Shown: positions 1 to 6,856 of the stretch, piece by piece
How positions within the stretch are numbered: position 1 is the first letter of the stretch
How the letters are laid out: each line of letters opens with the position of its first letter
Assembly: GCA_003560215.1 (NCBI GenBank)
Contig: PWIY01000059.1
Span: forward strand, 1-8,212
DNA length: 8,212 nt
Source of the DNA: Bacteroidales bacterium
GTDB taxonomy: Bacteria; Bacteroidota; Bacteroidia; Bacteroidales; UBA7960
Direction: 5' to 3'
Made by a program: the position numbers and the translations under genes
The notes under the pieces: generated by a model
Told to the model about the DNA's origin: nothing
The model's input: the letters and a program-made list of their open reading frames with translations, nothing else
Databases searched by the model: none

Positions 1-1219
1 CATAAATGTCAATTTTGGCTACCTCAAAATTATCAAACTGAATATTGAATAATTCCGGAGAAGTTCTCATCTGGAGCTCTTGCCATTGAACGCCACCCGT
101 CCTGATAAATTTGCCAACAGGTGCGGCAGTGTCATCCAGCGGGTTTTCAACACCAAACTCAACAGTTGAACCGGAGTCGACGGTATCCAACAACGCCATG
201 TTATCCTCATCCCTTGCAGCAAAAGTAATAAACAGCTCATCGGGAGTAATAGGATCCAGAGGCTCAACCTCTTCGGGTTCTTCCACAACTTCGGGTTCAA
301 GTGAGGGGTCATGGTAATGGGCATAGGTGAAGTCCCAGTAAAGTTCTTCATAGGTATAGGAAACATGCATCAGATCGTATCCGTCATGCTCTTCCACCCT
401 TACCTGGAAAGACTTCTGTTCAACCAGCGTAGAGCTTTCCTCTGTGGTTGTCAGGTGAGGCAGACCCATCCATGCTCCAAGACCATGAAGGGTAATGGTA
501 TGGCTGCCGGGATCATATTCGTACTCATGTGTGCCGCCAAGAAGGGGACTCAGGTCATCTCCGTCTGCACTGACCATGTTCTCCGGAAGGGCTTCAAAGC
601 AGACATCTGCAAAATCGGTGTCGCCAAACAATACAGCATCTCCGAAAAACACCCCGTTGTCATCAAACTCAAAAGTTCCGTCAAGATGGAAGGTGAAATC
701 GTGGAAATACCTGCAGGGAGTGCTTCCGTCATTGGATAGTGACCACCAGATGCGTGCATCATCAGGATTGGGGCCGACACCCAGGCTGGTTCCCTCTCCC
801 CGCCAGAGCCGCCAGGTTTTTTCGTCATCACCGGCAATTCTTCTGAGTGCCTCGAAGGGATCTTCAATTTCGATGTTCTCCGAGAATGTGGAGGTTGCCC
901 CCACCTCGTTGGAGGCTGTGAGTGTCACTTCATATTCGCCTGCTTCTTCATATTCATGGGTGGGGTTTTCTTCTGTGGAGGAATTTCCATCACCAAAATC
1001 CCAGCTATAAGAAGTAGCATTCTGAGAAAAGTTGGTAAATGTTACCATCTGCCAGTTGTCTTCACTGACCTCAAACTGAAAACTGGCAACGGGATCTTCT
1101 GGAACGGGTTCCGGATCATCGTCCTCGCACGAAGGTAAAAAAGCAATAATGCTTAATGCTCCGATGAAATAGAGCATCTGCCTGAAAAGTTTTTCTGTTT
1201 TGGGTTTTTTCATGATCAT
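1..1219 (-). CDS. PKD-domain surface lipoprotein, probable glycan-binding protein (C-terminus outside window)
   Basis: 406 codons are visible; the frame is still open at the left edge. The N-terminus is a lipoprotein signal: basic KKPKTEK, a hydrophobic stretch, then lipobox LPSC with Cys31, followed by EDDD, which resembles the Bacteroidetes export signal that sends lipoproteins to the cell surface. Residues about 43-120 form a PKD (Ig-like) domain with the classic YSWDFGDG (71-78) and HEYEEAGEYEVTLTASN. Residues about 125-290 (KTWRLWRG..., LGVGPNPDD, WWSLSNDG, FHLDGTFEFDDNGVF) recall the central part of SusE-position PKD proteins in Bacteroidetes polysaccharide loci. An acidic Pro/Glu linker follows, then from about residue 325 a module with VENPLDD...GKFIRTGGVQWQELQ, like CBM-type modules with a VxNP...W pattern. 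No catalytic motif is visible. Ligand binding is inferred; the ligand is unknown. The start is ATG at 1219; ATG at 1213 (MKKP) is equally possible. A good promoter and a repeat array lie upstream, so it is probably the first gene of its transcript. Confidence 0.88.
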   Translation of the reverse strand, partial: MIMKKPKTEKLFRQMLYFIGALSIIAFLPSCEDDDPEPVPEDPVASFQFEVSEDNWQMVTFTNFSQNATSYSWDFGDGNSSTEENPTHEYEEAGEYEVTLTASNEVGATSTFSENIEIEDPFEALRRIAGDDEKTWRLWRGEGTSLGVGPNPDDARIWWSLSNDGSTPCRYFHDFTFHLDGTFEFDDNGVFFGDAVLFGDTDFADVCFEALPENMVSADGDDLSPLLGGTHEYEYDPGSHTITLHGLGAWMGLPHLTTTEESSTLVEQKSFQVRVEEHDGYDLMHVSYTYEELYWDFTYAHYHDPSLEPEVVEEPEEVEPLDPITPDELFITFAARDEDNMALLDTVDSGSTVEFGVENPLDDTAAPVGKFIRTGGVQWQELQMRTSPELFNIQFDNFEVAKIDIY

Positions 1220-1285
1220 GTTGTTTAATGAGTTTGAATAATGAAATTTAGATAAATGACTGATCTGAGGCGATCATTTTAATAA

Positions 1286-1316
1286 CAAACATAGGTGACA
1301 AGGGGATGTGATCAAA
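1286..1316 (-). promoter_or_regulatory. Bacteroidetes-type promoter of the PKD lipoprotein gene
   Basis: Reading the minus strand, TTTG (1316-1313) is followed by exactly 19 bases and then TATGTTTG (1293-1286), a full match to the Bacteroidetes -33/-7 consensus TTTG-N19-21-TAnnTTTG. The start of transcription would fall near 1280, leaving a leader of about 60 bases before the ATG at 1219. It is the best promoter in the window. Confidence 0.7.
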
Positions 1317-1324
1317 ATTTTTCA

Positions 1325-1376
1325 TTACATCATGATTGCAGCATTGGGAAAAAATACTACATCATGGCTACATCAT
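1325..1376 (-). promoter_or_regulatory. Three direct repeats ATGATGTA(G/A), candidate activator-binding array
   Basis: On the minus strand, ATGATGTAG occurs at 1376-1368 and 1365-1357, and ATGATGTAA at 1333-1325. The first two are 11 bases apart (one helical turn), and the third lies 32 bases further (about three turns), so all could face the same side of the DNA. The last copy ends 8 bases upstream of the -33 element, placing the array at roughly -45 to -97, where class I/II activators bind. The likely but unproven binder is the LuxR-type regulator encoded immediately upstream. Confidence 0.5.
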
Positions 1377-1392
1377 TGTGATGAGGTGATTG

Positions 1393-1425
1393 CTGAAAAA
1401 GAAAGCTTTATGGGGGTTTCTTCAG
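1393..1425 (-). terminator. Imperfect inverted repeat, weak candidate terminator of the propeller regulator
   Basis: In the minus-strand transcript CTGAAGAAA can pair with TTTCTT(TTT)CAG across a 12-base loop, 28 bases after the regulator's stop codon. The stem is A/T-rich, has a 3-base bulge, and its U run lies inside the 3' arm rather than after it, so it does not look like a standard intrinsic terminator. It is listed because it is the only dyad in this gap near the regulator's stop. Confidence 0.2.
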
Positions 1426-1452
1426 GATAGTAGATTTTCTCAGTCAGGATAA

Positions 1453-4368
1453 CTACTGTGACATCATGTAGTCGGTGAGGTTGATGTGTTTGTCAAGCTT
1501 CAGTTTTTTTCGCAACCTGTACCGGCTGATTTCCACACCCCGGACTGAAATATTCATCAGGGGAGCTATTTCTTTGGTTGACAAGTTCATCCGGAGATAT
1601 GCGCACAGGCGCAACTCCTTTGGCATCAGATCGTTGTGTTTTTCCTTGAGTCTGTTCAGGAAGTCCTGATGTACTTCATCAAAATAGTTATTGAAAAGTT
1701 CCCAATGCTTTTCATTGCGCAGGTCCCTGTTTACTTTTTTAAGAAGATTGTTTACATTTTGTCTGTCGGGGTGGTCGGAGGGCATGTTCTTCAACAATCC
1801 GGCAAGGTCATTTTTTAATTCCGTGAGTGTTTTGTTTTTCTGAATGATGTGCATGGTGGCATTGGCCAGCTCTTTGTTTTTGTGCTGCATCTCATTTTTC
1901 AATCCTTCATTGCGCAACTCAATGATTTCTTTTTCACTCAGGGCTGTCTGGGCTTTAAAAATTTCTTCTTTCCTGGCCAGTCTCTTTTCATGCCTTATTT
2001 TTTCCCGCTGCCTGATCCGAAGCATTCTTTTCCTGAAATAATAAACGTTTGCACCAATGAGAATTAGCAGCAATAACCCATAGATCACGTAGGCGGTGGT
2101 TGATCTCAGAAAAGGAGGTTCTATGGCGAAATGAAACTCCACCGGAGGGCTTTCGACCCCGAATGCATTCTGTGCTTTAATTTCAAACACATAGTCTCCT
2201 TCCCGCAGATTGGTGTATTCTTTAAAGTTACTTGTGGTCCAGTCAGACCATTCAGTTTCAAAGCCATGCAGCCGGAAAGAAAACCTGATCTCGTGCGGGT
2301 TTTCAAAAATTGGGGTGGTAAATTGAAACCGGACTGAATTCAATGCATGAGGCTGTACGGGTATATTTGTTTGGTTATCAATGATTTCCTGGTTGTAGGA
2401 AAATAGTGAATCATGCTTTTGCTGGCCGTAAAATAAGATTTCTGTAAAGAAAACCCCCTCGGTTTTCTGATAATCGTTGATGATTCCGGGGTCATAATGG
2501 ATCAATCCGTTCTGAGAACCAATGAAGACATGACCCGGATCCAGTTTGAAAAGATTCTGAAATGCAGGAAGCAAAAACGGATTTACCCTGGTAAACGGGG
2601 AGGTAATGTCACGATAGGTTCCGTCTTCCAGCATGCGCATCACACCGAGGTAATCATCGGTATAATACCACAGGTTTCCGCTCTCATCCTGGTGGATTTT
2701 ATCAATGAATCCTTTTCCCCCAAACAATGCATTCAGACCATCATCCGGCACAAATGTCTGAAGGTTGTGGTCGAAATAATAGAGGCCATCGCGGGTGGTC
2801 ACGCGCATTTCACCATGGACTTCCTGAATGTTGTAAGGGAGTTCAGCCGGAAGGTTGGCTTCATTATGGTAAAGGTACACATTTTCAACCCTTGAAAAGT
2901 CGCTGCTCATCTGCAGTTTAAACAGCCCCCGGTATCCGTGCCCCACCCAAAGTATGTGATCCCTGTCGGCAAAAATACTGCGGCTTGATTCCCTGAACCC
3001 GCTGACTTCGTCCTTCAATTGCCAAAGGCCATTTTGTTTCTGCAATCTGACAAGCCCGCTGTATGTCCCTGCGATTATCTGATCACTGTTTACATCGGGT
3101 TTGATAAAAGACCAGAACCCCCTGATGTCGGAAATCTGCCTTGCATGGTACCCGTTTACCTGGAATGCCCCGTAATTATGACCGCACAACAGGGTGTTGT
3201 CTATTACTTCAAGGCTCCAGACCTGCCCCCTGGTTCCTTCTATCAGCCGGAAGCCCGTGTGATCATCTGCCCGGCTCCCGATGTGTTCCAGGCCGGCGGC
3301 AAAAAGCCCCTGGTTGGTTCCCACATACAGGATGTCGTTGTGCACGGTTGTTGCGTAAACACTTTCAATATTGAAATTATGATCAAACACGGTCAGGGGT
3401 GAGCTGGTCTCAGCGTAGTCTATTCCATTGTCAAGCCCCATCCATAAATTATCATGACGATCCTGAAATATGTCAAGTATGGTATTATTCTGCAGTCCCT
3501 TTGTACGGTTGAGATGTTGCAGGATATTTCCGGACGGGTCAGTGACAAACATTCCCTCGCTGACCGATCCGAAAGCCAGGTTCCCGTCATTCAGCCTGAT
3601 TCCGGAATAGAGGTTGTCGGCAATTAAAAAAGCATTTACATCGCCCTGCCAGGGCGTCATGGAATTTCCATCCAGGATGAATATCCCCTCATTGGAGGTT
3701 CCGATGAGTTTGCGGTTAAGCCCGTATGGAATTACACAACTGATCTCATTGCGGAAAAATACTGGATGGTCACTGACCGGTATCAGTGTTTGGTCTTCCA
3801 GACGCATGAGTCCTTCCTCTTCTTCTGTCACATAAAAAGCCTCTCCGGCCTGATGCATGAACCCAAAACTTTTTTCCGGTTCAATGACTTCGACCCGGTT
3901 TCCATCAAAAATAAAAATGTACTCGAATGACTGAAAAATGATCCTACCCCTGTCTTTAAAAATTTTCCATACTTCATCAAAGTTGCGGTATTCGGTGGGG
4001 ATCAGATGGGTCAGCGAATTCCATGAAAGAAGTCCTTTATCGTCAGGAGCAAGGTAGCCGATTTCCTCAAAAGCTCCCGCAAAAATGGAATCACCGCTTG
4101 CCATTACTTTCCGGACGACCGAATTATTGGGCATGGGGTATAAATTCCATTCGGTTCCGTTATACTCCAGTATTCCATCATTGTTGCCAAAATACATAAA
4201 TCCGTTGCTGCTCTGGGTAACTGACCAGTTCTGCGTACCCGCATTGTAAACGTCGCGGGGGTGATTCACGATAAAAGGCAATCCGATCCCCTTTATTTGC
4301 GCGGTTCCCGGCAGATAAAACGAAAGCAATACGGCAACAAGTAAATAATTACGAATTTTTCCGGACAT
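1453..4368 (-). CDS. One-component transmembrane regulator: reg_prop beta-propeller, Y_Y_Y, TM, coiled coil, LuxR-like HTH
   Basis: This 971-residue inner-membrane sensor has its own DNA-binding domain. An export signal occupies residues 1-23 (cut near GTAQ). Residues about 30-640 are propeller repeats; clear reg_prop blades are FQDRHDNLWMGLDNGI (301-316), FADRDHILWVGHGYRGL (466-482) and HQDESGNLWYY (559-569). A Y_Y_Y domain spans about 675-748 (FSFRLHGFETEWSDWT, then NLREGDYVFEIKAQN), a single TM helix about 758-777, and a charged coiled coil about 783-860. The C-terminal HTH (about 905-965) carries LRLCAYLRMNLSTKEIA and ISVRGVEISRYRLRKKL. There is no HisKA, HATPase or receiver domain, so this is not a two-component HTCS kinase; the signal is probably passed through the coiled coil to the HTH. 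Related Bacteroidetes proteins often sit beside polysaccharide-use genes, and the lipoprotein immediately downstream fits that. The sensed molecule cannot be read from the sequence. The ATG at 4368 directly precedes the signal peptide. Confidence 0.95.
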   Translation of the reverse strand: MSGKIRNYLLVAVLLSFYLPGTAQIKGIGLPFIVNHPRDVYNAGTQNWSVTQSSNGFMYFGNNDGILEYNGTEWNLYPMPNNSVVRKVMASGDSIFAGAFEEIGYLAPDDKGLLSWNSLTHLIPTEYRNFDEVWKIFKDRGRIIFQSFEYIFIFDGNRVEVIEPEKSFGFMHQAGEAFYVTEEEEGLMRLEDQTLIPVSDHPVFFRNEISCVIPYGLNRKLIGTSNEGIFILDGNSMTPWQGDVNAFLIADNLYSGIRLNDGNLAFGSVSEGMFVTDPSGNILQHLNRTKGLQNNTILDIFQDRHDNLWMGLDNGIDYAETSSPLTVFDHNFNIESVYATTVHNDILYVGTNQGLFAAGLEHIGSRADDHTGFRLIEGTRGQVWSLEVIDNTLLCGHNYGAFQVNGYHARQISDIRGFWSFIKPDVNSDQIIAGTYSGLVRLQKQNGLWQLKDEVSGFRESSRSIFADRDHILWVGHGYRGLFKLQMSSDFSRVENVYLYHNEANLPAELPYNIQEVHGEMRVTTRDGLYYFDHNLQTFVPDDGLNALFGGKGFIDKIHQDESGNLWYYTDDYLGVMRMLEDGTYRDITSPFTRVNPFLLPAFQNLFKLDPGHVFIGSQNGLIHYDPGIINDYQKTEGVFFTEILFYGQQKHDSLFSYNQEIIDNQTNIPVQPHALNSVRFQFTTPIFENPHEIRFSFRLHGFETEWSDWTTSNFKEYTNLREGDYVFEIKAQNAFGVESPPVEFHFAIEPPFLRSTTAYVIYGLLLLILIGANVYYFRKRMLRIRQREKIRHEKRLARKEEIFKAQTALSEKEIIELRNEGLKNEMQHKNKELANATMHIIQKNKTLTELKNDLAGLLKNMPSDHPDRQNVNNLLKKVNRDLRNEKHWELFNNYFDEVHQDFLNRLKEKHNDLMPKELRLCAYLRMNLSTKEIAPLMNISVRGVEISRYRLRKKLKLDKHINLTDYMMSQ

Positions 4369-4385
4369 AATTGGCTATAATCTAT

Positions 4386-4393
4386 CAAAGATA
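4386..4393 (-). promoter_or_regulatory. Putative -7 element of the propeller regulator gene
   Basis: TATCTTTG on the minus strand matches TAnnTTTG. Transcription would start near 4380, giving a leader of only about 12 bases before the ATG at 4368. No TTTG or TTG is found 19-21 bases upstream, so this is a half-supported promoter. Confidence 0.4.
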
Positions 4394-4395
4394 AT

Positions 4396-4415
4396 TGTCT
4401 TTTATTTGAAAGACA
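4396..4415. promoter_or_regulatory. 7-6-7 inverted repeat in the propeller regulator's promoter
   Basis: TGTCTTT (4396-4402) and AAAGACA (4409-4415) are perfect reverse complements around a 6-base centre. The dyad occupies the spacer and -33 region upstream of the regulator's -7 box, a usual position for a repressor or autoregulatory site. It could equally act on the divergent phosphatase gene. The protein that binds it is unknown. Confidence 0.35.
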
Positions 4416-4562
4416 TTTCTTTTTATGTTATTTGTTTTTGATTTATCAGACCCGGAGTTAAATATTCCTTTTTGTTTGAGGTTATTGCTTAATAAAAACA
4501 GTATTTCCCCTGAATTATTGCTATTTTTACCTGAAAACCGGGCAGCAAACAGCTTTATATAT

Positions 4563-5309
4563 ATGCACAGGAAGTACACTGTAATAGCGGAAGGGTTGTC
4601 GGATAAGGGTCTTGTACGTAACCAAAATGAGGATCATATCCTCGTGAATGATATTGTCTTTACAGATGATGGAGTGAGGAGGGTTTTTCCGGGCCAGGAA
4701 ATGCTGGTTTTTGCAGTGGCTGACGGACTTGGCGGGCACAGGGCCGGGGAGGTAGCGAGCCGTGATGTACTCAGGCATTTGCAGGTATTTGCCCGGAATC
4801 TTTTGCCTGAGGAAGACCTGGAGACACTTCGTGAGCAGTTTTCACGGTGGGTAATGGATGTGCATCAATCCCTGTTGCGCAGGGGGAGGGAAGATTCTTC
4901 ATGTGAAGGAATGGCCACCACTCTGTGCGGACTCTTGTTTTCCGGAGAGGCGGTGGTGTGGTTTCATGCCGGCGACAGCCGGTTATATCATTACCGAAGG
5001 GGGCAATTGGACCGGCTGACCAGTGATCACAGCCAGGCCGCCCTGTTCAATGACCCGGATATCCCTTCGAATATGATTGCCAATTGTATCGGTGCCGGGA
5101 AGGTCCCGTTCATTGATGTGGGAGAAATCAGTGCATTGCAGCCCGGTGATGTTTTGCTGCTGTGTACAGACGGATTAAGTGATATGCTGGACGATGACAG
5201 AATTGCTCTTTTATTGGATGCTAAAACCGGCAGTGCAATGGTGGATGCCGCCAACGAAAGGGGAGGGGTTGACAACATATCGCTGATAAAGCTGGAAATC
5301 AGTGAATGA
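4563..5309 (+). CDS. PP2C-family (PPM) serine/threonine protein phosphatase
   Basis: A 248-residue soluble Mn/Mg-dependent phosphatase that removes phosphate from Ser/Thr of proteins in the cytoplasm. The PPM motifs appear in order: RNQNED (19-24), FAVADGLGGHRAGE (50-63, metal-binding Asp54 and Gly55), GMATTLCG (116-123), HAGDSRLYHY (135-144), LTSDHS (152-157), LLLCTDGLSDML (198-209, metal-binding Asp203), and GGVDNISLI (234-242, metal-binding Asp237). All metal ligands are present, so it should be active. Length matches bacterial stand-alone PP2C proteins; no TM or extra domain is seen. The frame is open back to an ATG at 4425, but the extra 46 residues are hydrophobic and A/T-rich and lie outside the fold. 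The ATG at 4563 puts the first strand (YTVIAEGLSDKG) where the family has it. No partner kinase or FHA protein is visible. Its stop overlaps the start of the CAP gene (ATGA), so the two are probably co-translated. Confidence 0.93.
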   Translation: MHRKYTVIAEGLSDKGLVRNQNEDHILVNDIVFTDDGVRRVFPGQEMLVFAVADGLGGHRAGEVASRDVLRHLQVFARNLLPEEDLETLREQFSRWVMDVHQSLLRRGREDSSCEGMATTLCGLLFSGEAVVWFHAGDSRLYHYRRGQLDRLTSDHSQAALFNDPDIPSNMIANCIGAGKVPFIDVGEISALQPGDVLLLCTDGLSDMLDDDRIALLLDAKTGSAMVDAANERGGVDNISLIKLEISE

Positions 5310-5821
5310 ATTTGCATAAGATTATGAAAAGTAAATGTTATCAGAGTACCCGAATCATCATTTGTATTTCACTTTTTGTTTTGATGGCGTTTTCCGGACC
5401 GGAAGAAGCTGAAAGGGAGGTAGACCGTGAGCTGCTGCTGGAACTGATCAATTCGTACCGCACCAGTGGGGTAGAATGCGGAGGAGAATACCAGCCTCCT
5501 GTTGACCCGCTGACCTGGAATGATTCCCTGGCCGCCGCTGCACAGGCACACAGTGACGACATGTTTGAAAATGATTTTCTGTCCCATACCGGCAGCGACA
5601 ACTCTTTGCTGGCCGGCCGGATTGATTTGACCGGCTATGACTGGCGAACCATCGGCGAAAATATTGCAATGGTACACAGGGAGGCTGAACACCGGGTTGT
5701 CGAAGGGTGGATCACCAGCCCGCAACATTGCATGAATATCATGCGGGCTGATTTTGAGGAAATGGGTGTTGCCAGAACCGGGAAATTCTGGACACAGGTG
5801 CTGGCGAAACCAAGGCATTGA
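5306..5821 (+). CDS. Secreted CAP/SCP-domain protein
   Basis: 171 residues. A basic start and a hydrophobic segment (about 17-30, IIICISLFVLMAFS) form a signal peptide, so the mature protein is periplasmic or extracellular. Residues about 42-168 are one CAP (SCP/PR-1) domain: LLELINSYR (44-52), LTWNDSLAAAAQAHSDDM (69-86), FLSHTGSDNS (91-100), GENIAM (117-122), VVEGWITSPQHCMNIM (131-146), and FWTQVLAKP (161-169). The cavity residues typical of the family (His94, Glu118, His141) are present. Cys58 (ECGG) and Cys142 (HC) could form a disulfide. The molecular role of bacterial CAP proteins is poorly known; no catalytic activity is claimed. The ATG at 5306 overlaps the phosphatase stop as ATGA; ATG at 5324 (MKSK) would also leave a complete signal peptide. 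It converges with the AraC-type gene, with only 4 bases between the stops and no clear terminator. Confidence 0.92.
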   Translation: MNLHKIMKSKCYQSTRIIICISLFVLMAFSGPEEAEREVDRELLLELINSYRTSGVECGGEYQPPVDPLTWNDSLAAAAQAHSDDMFENDFLSHTGSDNSLLAGRIDLTGYDWRTIGENIAMVHREAEHRVVEGWITSPQHCMNIMRADFEEMGVARTGKFWTQVLAKPRH

Positions 5822-5825
5822 GCTT

Positions 5826-6809
5826 CTAGCGTTCAGTTTTGATTGCTTTTATCCCCGAGGGCAGGTGTCCGAAATAGGACTTGAAAACCCTTGTGAAGTA
5901 GCTGGGGTCGTCGTATCCTACCATATATGCAATTTCTGCCACATTACCTGCGTCTTTTGCAAGAAGTTCCCGGGCTCTGTGCATCCTGGCAGACCGGATG
6001 AAACGGAGGGCGGACATACCAGTTGCTCCTTTCAATTTGCGGTGAAGCTGAGAGCTGCTCATCCCGGTCATTTTGGCAAATTGATTCACAGTAAAATGCT
6101 CATTGGCCATATTGTCTTCCATTATTTTAATGGTCTTTCCCATAAATGCTTCTTTACGGGTAATTACATGGCTTGTCCAGGGTTTGATTACTGTGTTGCC
6201 AGACCTGGTTTTATATAATGTGTCAGGATCAGCTGCATAATCCTGTGTGCCAATCGGGAACCTTAGTCTGAACCTTGTTCCTTTATCTTGCCTGCTTATA
6301 ACACTAATGGTGCCGTTTTGCAGTTCAGTCAGATCCATCATGCCGGGAATTCCGGACTGAGAGTTTCCGCAATCCTGATAGCCATCATGTTTATTGTTCT
6401 CAAAATGGTTATATATCGCGGGTAATAGTTCTTTCGGAATTTCAGCCCCCGTATCAGTTATAATAATTTCCAGGCAGGGGTTTGTACATCCTGAGTGATG
6501 GATCCCGGCACAGATCGTAATCCTGTCGCCTGCTGAAGCGTATTTAAATGAAGTATGGAGCAGGCTTAGCAGAATATTGCCTATTAAAAACGTGTTAAAA
6601 CAGAATGTTTCGCTCAACGGGGCGTTAAGGGAATGTTTCCGGATGAATCCCAGTTTAATATCTTTTTTTTCCGATAAGAAAGAGAATGAATATAGCACTC
6701 CGGTCAAAAAACTGACCAGGTTTTCGCCGGAAAATACATGCTGGAATCCTTCACCAAAAGATCCTGAAAGGCCTGGCAACTGATTGACCCCATAATAATC
6801 CTGATCCAT
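5826..6809 (-). CDS. AraC-type regulator fused to a degenerate histidine-kinase ATPase domain (HTCS-like, no HisKA or receiver)
   Basis: 327 residues with no signal peptide or TM helix. Residues about 219-325 are an AraC HTH of the HTCS kind: EAFMGKTIKIMEDNM, FAKMTGMSSSQLHRKLK (244-260), FIRSARMHRARELL (270-283), and VAEIAYMVGYDDPSYFTRVFKS (290-311), FGHLPSG (313-319). Residues about 28-190 follow the course of a HATPase_c domain: LVSFLTGVLYSFSFLSEKKDIKL, an N-box-like SLLHTSFKYA (82-91), EIIITDTGAEIP (114-125) for the G1 box, GIPGMMDL (153-160) for G2, and GTISVISRQDKGTRFRLRFPI (166-186). Key residues have changed: the N-box Asn is Thr86, the G1 DxGxG reads DTGAE, and the G2 GxG reads GIP, so ATP binding and kinase activity are doubtful. 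The phospho-acceptor helix and receiver domain of an HTCS are absent; only about 33 residues link the two parts. An in-frame stop about 30 bases upstream and the neighbouring gene exclude a lost N-terminus nearby. It follows the peroxiredoxin gene by 47 bases and may be co-transcribed. Target genes are unknown. Confidence 0.92.
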   Translation of the reverse strand: MDQDYYGVNQLPGLSGSFGEGFQHVFSGENLVSFLTGVLYSFSFLSEKKDIKLGFIRKHSLNAPLSETFCFNTFLIGNILLSLLHTSFKYASAGDRITICAGIHHSGCTNPCLEIIITDTGAEIPKELLPAIYNHFENNKHDGYQDCGNSQSGIPGMMDLTELQNGTISVISRQDKGTRFRLRFPIGTQDYAADPDTLYKTRSGNTVIKPWTSHVITRKEAFMGKTIKIMEDNMANEHFTVNQFAKMTGMSSSQLHRKLKGATGMSALRFIRSARMHRARELLAKDAGNVAEIAYMVGYDDPSYFTRVFKSYFGHLPSGIKAIKTER

Positions 6810-6820
6810 GTTTAAGGACA

Positions 6821-6843
6821 GATTATAATCCGTATAAATTTAT
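6821..6843. repeat. Two adjacent 10-bp palindromes upstream of the AraC-type gene
   Basis: GATTATAATC (6821-6830) and ATAAATTTAT (6834-6843) are each perfect palindromes, lying 12-34 bases before the regulator's start codon, in the short gap after the peroxiredoxin stop. They could be operator half-sites, but short A/T-rich palindromes arise easily by chance. Confidence 0.25.
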
Positions 6844-6856
6844 GAAGAATTTTTGA

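Noticed and set aside
311..1138. Several plus-strand open frames of 60-171 codons opposite the PKD lipoprotein gene.
   Set aside because: They lie antisense to a frame with clear lipobox and PKD motifs, and their products show no recognisable domain.
2497..3402. Plus-strand open frames of 127-132 codons opposite the propeller regulator.
   Set aside because: They are antisense shadows of an intact 971-residue gene with clear domains.
4425..4562. A 46-codon upstream extension of the phosphatase frame to an earlier ATG.
   Set aside because: The added residues are A/T-rich, hydrophobic and outside the PP2C fold, and the family normally begins a few residues before the GLSDKG strand, as it does from 4563.
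4385..4579. A 64-codon minus-strand frame in the divergent gap.
   Set aside because: It overlaps the phosphatase start and the regulator's promoter region, is Lys/Asn/Leu-rich as expected of A/T-rich noncoding DNA, and resembles no family.
5369..5818. A 149-codon minus-strand frame opposite the CAP gene.
   Set aside because: The plus strand encodes a full CAP domain with a signal peptide; the antisense product has no recognisable features.
5810..5835. A bidirectional terminator between the convergent CAP and AraC-type genes.
   Set aside because: Only a 3-bp stem (GCT/AGC) can be drawn around the 4-base gap, and no U run follows on either strand.
5826..6809. Reading the AraC-type gene as a pseudogene remnant of a full HTCS.
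   Set aside because: The frame is intact, the HTH is well preserved, an in-frame stop lies just upstream, and the adjacent upstream sequence is an intact peroxiredoxin gene rather than HTCS remains.
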